From: Malania oleifera
Lineage: Eukaryota; Streptophyta; Magnoliopsida; Santalales; Ximeniaceae
NCBI RefSeq assembly: GCF_029873635.1
Contig: NC_080423.1
Coordinates: 97,019,397 to 97,083,396 of the forward strand
Length of the DNA: 64,000 nt
Reading direction: 5' to 3'
The notes below the pieces were generated by a model. It was not told the origin of the DNA. It made no database searches and saw only the letters and a list, made by a program, of their open reading frames with translations. Of this stretch, positions 59,575-64,000 are shown in pieces; position 1 is the stretch's first letter, and each line of letters opens with the position of its first letter. The position numbers were made by a program, and so were the translations under genes.

Positions 59575-60277
59575 GGTTTTGTGGAACCTAGTTATGTTTG
59601 ATCCATGGAGCGAAGACCCAAGCCTGGCCAGAAATACTGAGAGTCTCACCCAAGCGCTCGACCAGGAAGGCCTTGAAGGGCGACCAAGTCGAGATTCTGA
59701 GATTTCCTGAAGGACAAGATCCTGAGAGGCTCGACCATCATCTCGACCAACAAGACTTAATGGTGCGAATAGGTTGAGGATTTTGAATTTCAAGTTCCTG
59801 GTTTCCTGCAAGGCTCGACCAGGGCATGACCTTGGAAATACAGGGGTGCGACTAGGTCAAGACGACGATCTTCTTTACGAGATTTCGATAGAACTTTCCT
59901 ATTTTGATAGTTTTGATCTTGTAAACCCTAAGATATATAATTCTAATGTTCGTCTACGTGGGTACAATAGCGTAGCAAAGTGCAGCGGCATGTAGAGTGT
60001 TGTGAGCTCTTGTGTGCACGATCCAAAGGAGTTTGATTTGGTGTTTAAGGGGTGTGCACATTGTTTCTTCCTTGTTGAGACTGAGAGAAATTGTAATTGC
60101 TGCACTCTTTATACTTCCCTGATAATAGTGAAATCCCTACAACTTCGTGGACGTAGGCAAAATCCTTACAACTCCGTGCGTGTGATTTTTTCTTTGGCGT
60201 GTGTGCTTGTCTCTATCTTGTTTCTCACAGGTTTTGTGTTCTGGGAATTTTCACGTGTTTGTTTATTCCCCCTTACA
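59570..60277 (+). repeat. 5' LTR of Copia B, copy 2
   Basis: Begins TGTTGGGTTTTGTGG and ends CCCTTACA, 708 bp, the same length as its counterpart in copy 1. The CTCGAC ... GCCCT/AGGGC ... GTCGAG inverted repeat (about 59657-59694) is largely kept, with one arm base changed. Confidence 0.88.
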
Positions 60278-60316
60278 ACTAGTATCAGAGCCTATGGTTA
60301 GGCTTGAGTGGGAGCA

Positions 60317-61233
60317 ATGGCAGAGGAAGCGGGAAAGGCATTTGGAATAAAAAAGTTTGATGACACAGACTTTGGATTTTAGAGGATGCAAATCTAGGAT
60401 TATATCTATGGGAAACGTTTGGATGTCGTTGCCCAATATGTCTGTTTGGTTACTAGAGAAGGTACGACATATTCCTGACTTGAGAAGGAATCTGATTTCT
60501 GTCGGACAACTTGATGATGAAGGGAATGCAATGATGTTTATTGGTGGTACTTGGAACGTTACAAAGGGAGCCAAAGTACAAGCTCGTGGATACTTTATAC
60601 ATGACCTCAAGTCCAAGAGACACAATTGCAGTTGCTGAAGCAAGTACTGATACAAGTCTATGACACCGCAGACTTGGTCACATGAGTGAAAAAGGGATGA
60701 AGATGTTGTTGTCACAAGGGAAACTACCAGAATTGAAGTCCATTGATTTTGACTTGTGTGAAAGCTGCATTTTAGGGAAACAGGAAAGGGTGGGTTTCTT
60801 GAAATCCAGCTAGACACCGAAGGCTAAAAAATTGGAGTTAGTGTACACTGATATGTAGGGGCCTTCTCCAGTTGCATCCTTTGGAGGATCAAGATATTAC
60901 ATCACCTTCGTTGATGACTCAACCAGAAAGGTATGAGTTTATTTTCTCAAAAATAAATCTGATGTATTTGACACTTTTAAGAAGTAGAAGGCTATGGCTG
61001 AGACTGAGACAAGTTTGAAAGTAAAATGTTTGAGGTCAAACAATGGAGGAGAGTACATAGATGGAGGGTTCAGATAGTATTGTGTTGCATATGGAATCAT
61101 AATGGAAGAGAACATTCCTAGGACACCACAGCAAAATGGTGTGGTTGAGCGTATGAACAAAACTCTCAATGAGCGTGCTAGGAGCATGAGGTTGCATGTT
61201 GGAGTACCAAAAACTTTCTGGGCTGATGCTGTT
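60317..61233 (+). pseudogene. Copia B gag-pol, copy 2, part before the solo LTR
   Basis: Opens with MAEEAGKAFGIKKFD, then stops at the same points as copy 1 and the same jump from DYIYGK into LLEKVRHIPDLRRNLI. Integrase text includes HRRLGHMSEKG, CESC and PQQNGVVERMN. Shared stops include those before HRRLGH and before GPSP. A private stop replaces Trp in FKKWK. It is cut at 61233 by the solo LTR. Confidence 0.82.
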
Positions 61234-63228
61234 TGTAACATAACATGATTTTTTTTTTCCATTGTAATAATTATCATACTCTGAAACCATAACATTATCC
61301 TAAGCAGCGAGAAGTATAAAACAAATAAACATTTCCATACATAATGATATACCATACTATACAATACCAGAGTGTTATCATGTTTCCCAAAAGAATATAT
61401 ACATGTGTTACTAAATCTTCAAAATTTCCCTCAGCTAGCTAGGGAAAATACAAAAACCCTCCACTGTACTCACTTTTCTGTCAGGGCACTACAGACGCCC
61501 CTCTACCTGCGAGCCTGATCTGCTCGCCTACCTGGATCACCTGAAAAAGGTTTCAACACTAGGATGAGCCAACGCTCAGTAAGATGATATATGCTATTAC
61601 TAGTGTGTGGCAAATGAGTCATCATATCATAAAAATCTTTTTCCATATAATCATGTAAATCTGGATCAATAAATACAGTACAAATCATAATATTTATTAC
61701 CATTTTCATGTCATTTAACTCATCTGTATTTAAGTTACTATTCAAAATACTTCTAACATACATAAGTAATTCCTTTGTCTCTGTAATTCAGAATATACAT
61801 AACAATAACTGTAAACTTTCCCCTGTGGATATCTGTATGTCATGATTTAACCCCTCATGATAGGGTTGTGCGGCCCGTAAGCGAGATCTACACTAGCTGG
61901 CCGACCAGGTAAATCACTATACTCCCTCGGTCGATCTGCCCACCTCTACCAATATCTAATGGGGAGCCTGTCCACGTCAAGGGCACCATACGATCGACCT
62001 ACAGCCTATTATCTGAATAGGCGATTGTACTTTGTAAACTGTGTACTGCATGTAGCTACGATACCATGCTCTGTAAACTGTATAGTCCAACAGGGTCTGA
62101 TACTATATACATATTCATACATATACTCTTTCACTGTTTTCATCATGTTTTCAAAATTACTATAACGCTATCTTTCTATTCTGTACATACTATAACTGTA
62201 TCATCTCGATGCTATCTCTGTATAACTGTCTATATATTCTGTAAATGCTCTGTTTGTATACTTTGAATGTTATGGTAATAGAAAACATGACATGCTTTAA
62301 ACTCTGTAAATCATAATACTGGAACTACGCAATCATAATACTGTATCCGTAATTCGTATAATCATGGTGTTAAAATCCGTAAAATCATGGTACTATAATT
62401 CACATAATCATAGCACTGAAATACATAAAATCATGAAACTACAATTCATTAAACATACTCTCATACTACATACATATTCTCAAGCCACACCATACTTGAG
62501 TACATAATTTTCATAAATAAATACACTGCATAATATTTAGAAATTTCCTAGTATAGAATATATCCCTTACCTTATCTCTGAAAAACCCCTACTATACTCT
62601 AACCCAATACTCGCAGGGCCTCCTACAAAACACCCTGAAACTAATATTTTCCAAAACTAAACATCAGTATTTTTCTGCCTGTATCATTTCCTATAACTAC
62701 CACAAGGCCAAAAGGAGACTAAAAGGTCTTACCCTGAATTTGGGATGATTTCCAACTCTGATTTCCCGACAATCCGCTCCAGTAGATGAGTAGAGAACTC
62801 CGCCAGGAGCGCCGTGGTAGCTTCGGATCGTCAATCCGGCGACTGGTGGGGCCGAAAATGAAAAGAGAAGGGAGAGAGAGTCGTAGGAGAGAGAGAGAGC
62901 GGTGAGAGAACTAATAAAAATCTTGGTTTTCCTCCTTTTATACTGTCAGATTCGTCGACGAGCCACATCACTTTGTCGACGAATCTTTAATAATTTCGTC
63001 AACGAAGCCTTGTATTCGTCGACGAAATTCAAACCGCCCTAGACCCTCTCTTGGTATTTTCTCATCGACGAAGCCCTGTGTTCGTTGACGAAATCCTTAC
63101 AGCCTTCGTTGATGAAACCCTGTATTCGTCGACGAAGCCTGGCAATTTTCCTACGGCCTCCTTCTGTTTCTGTTTCTATTTTCTCTCCCTCTTATTATTA
63201 AAATATTATTATTCTTCAGGTCACTACA
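61234..63228 (-). mobile_element. Gypsy-type solo LTR inside Copia B
   Basis: A 1995 bp unit beginning TGTAACATAACATG and ending GGTCACTACA, flanked by a perfect 5 bp duplication CTGTT (61229-61233 and 63229-63233). No internal region, so a solo LTR. Near its right end are TCGTCGACGA-like palindromes (62950-63145) and GA tracts (62870-62900), as in the Gypsy LTRs at 41825 and 48897, but most of the body is diverged, so it is a related, not identical, family. Confidence 0.9.
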
Positions 63229-63233
63229 CTGTT

Positions 63234-64000
63234 ATCACTGCAGCTTACCTAATAAACCGAGGACCTTTGGTTCCCATGAATTTCAGATTTTTTGAAGAGG
63301 TTTGGAGTGATAAAGAGGTAAAGTTTTCTCATTTAAAAGTTTTTGGTTGTATTTCTTATGTTTATATTAATTTTGATGCTTGTAGTAAACTTGATGCAAA
63401 GTCTAATATATGTTTTTTCGTTGGCTATGGTGATGAAAAATTTAGTTATCGGTTTTGGGACAAAATAGGAAAATCATCAGAAGTAGAAATGTGATATTTA
63501 ATGAATAGGTTATGTACAAAGACAGATCAACTGTAGTGTCTTATGCCAAAAAGATAGATCAGAAGAAATATGAGTTTGTTAACTTAGATGAGTTGACAGA
63601 AAGCACTGTCCAAGAAAGGGGTGAAGAGGACAGGGAGAATGTAGAATCACAGGTAGATCAGAGTACACCTGTAGCTGCGGTTCGTAGATCTTCCAGGACT
63701 ATTAGACCTCCACAGCGTTATTCACTCGCTCTAAATTATCTCCTGTTAATTGATGGTGGTGAGCCGAAGTGTTCTGATGAAGTCTTGTAGGATGAAAATT
63801 CAAGCAAGTGAGAGCTAGCCGTGAAGGATGAGATGGATTCCTTGTTAGGGAACCAGACATGGGAACAAACTGAATTTCCAGTAGGGAAGAAGGCTTTGCA
63901 CAACAAGTGGGTATTCAAAATAAAGAATGAGTATGATGGTAGCAAGCGCTACAAAGACAGATTAGTTGTCAAAGGGTTTTAGCAGAAGCAGGGCATTGAC
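63234..64000 (+). pseudogene. Copia B pol, copy 2, part after the solo LTR
   Basis: Continues the integrase end (AAYLINRGPLVPMNFRFFEE, VGYGDEKF) and enters the linker (RSSRTIRPPQRYSLALNYLL) and the start of reverse transcriptase (HNKWVFKIKNEYDGS). Stops at 63788 and at about 63979 interrupt it. The latter replaces the Gln of GFQQKQG, whereas copy 1 has its stop three codons later at about 28136. Confidence 0.82.

Larger units (their letters stand above)
36723..64000 (+). repeat. segmental duplication, copy 2 (runs off the window)
   Basis: Collinear with 5567-30274 in direct orientation. Private to this copy are the Gypsy element 41825-51209, the solo LTR 61234-63228, an insertion at about 40372-40600, the poly-G run at 40976 and the TC tract at 41494. 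Compared with copy 1 it lacks the LINE and about 415 bp of the YqaJ relic. Confidence 0.9.
59570..64000 (+). mobile_element. Copia family B element, copy 2, partial
   Basis: 5' LTR 59570-60277, primer-binding-like ACTAGTATCAGAGCC at 60278, and gag-pol remains split by a Gypsy solo LTR at 61234-63228. The element runs out of the window in its reverse-transcriptase region. Same internal gag/protease deletion as copy 1. Confidence 0.88.

Overview
This window reads as nuclear DNA of a flowering plant, most likely a dicot. It is AT-rich, holds two intronless CYP89A-type cytochrome P450 genes, and carries plant-type Copia and Gypsy LTR retrotransposons, a plant L1-like LINE, a TRIM element and many TA, GA and CT microsatellites. 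I cannot name the species. The only apparently intact protein genes are the two P450s. Nearly everything else is transposon sequence in various stages of decay. I saw no rRNA, tRNA, CRISPR array or bacterial-type operon, and no convincing undescribed gene system.

The dominant structure is a large tandem segmental duplication in direct orientation. Copy 1 runs from about 5567 to at least 30274, and copy 2 from about 36723 to beyond the window end. Both contain, in the same order, a LINE 3' fragment, a CYP89A-like gene, a conserved non-coding flank, a Copia element (family A), a flank holding a relic of a YqaJ-type exonuclease gene, and a second Copia element (family B). Many inactivating lesions in the Copia elements and the YqaJ relic are shared by both copies, so these were dead before the duplication. 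Later events are private to one copy. In copy 1, a 7.3 kb L1-type LINE (8359-15625), itself split by a MULE-like DNA element, sits downstream of the P450. In copy 2, a 9.4 kb Gypsy element (41825-51209) sits inside a Copia A LTR, a Gypsy solo LTR (61234-63228) sits inside Copia B, there are poly-G and TC expansions, and about 415 bp of the YqaJ relic is deleted.

Layout: 1-2095 LTR-like repeat; 2096-2590 tandem repeat; 2591-4233 AT-rich DNA with an internal duplication; 4234-4693 TRIM; 4694-5566 unassigned; 5567-30274 duplication copy 1; 30275-36722 spacer with a hAT-like terminus, a 2.7 kb solo LTR carrying a minisatellite, and a LINE fragment; 36723-64000 duplication copy 2.

The two P450s differ at 20 of 529 residues. 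Several changes fall in predicted substrate-recognition segments, so the pair are recent paralogues that may be diverging in substrate. The transposons do not cooperate with them, but they set the spacing, the flanking regulatory context and the potential for unequal crossing-over at this locus.
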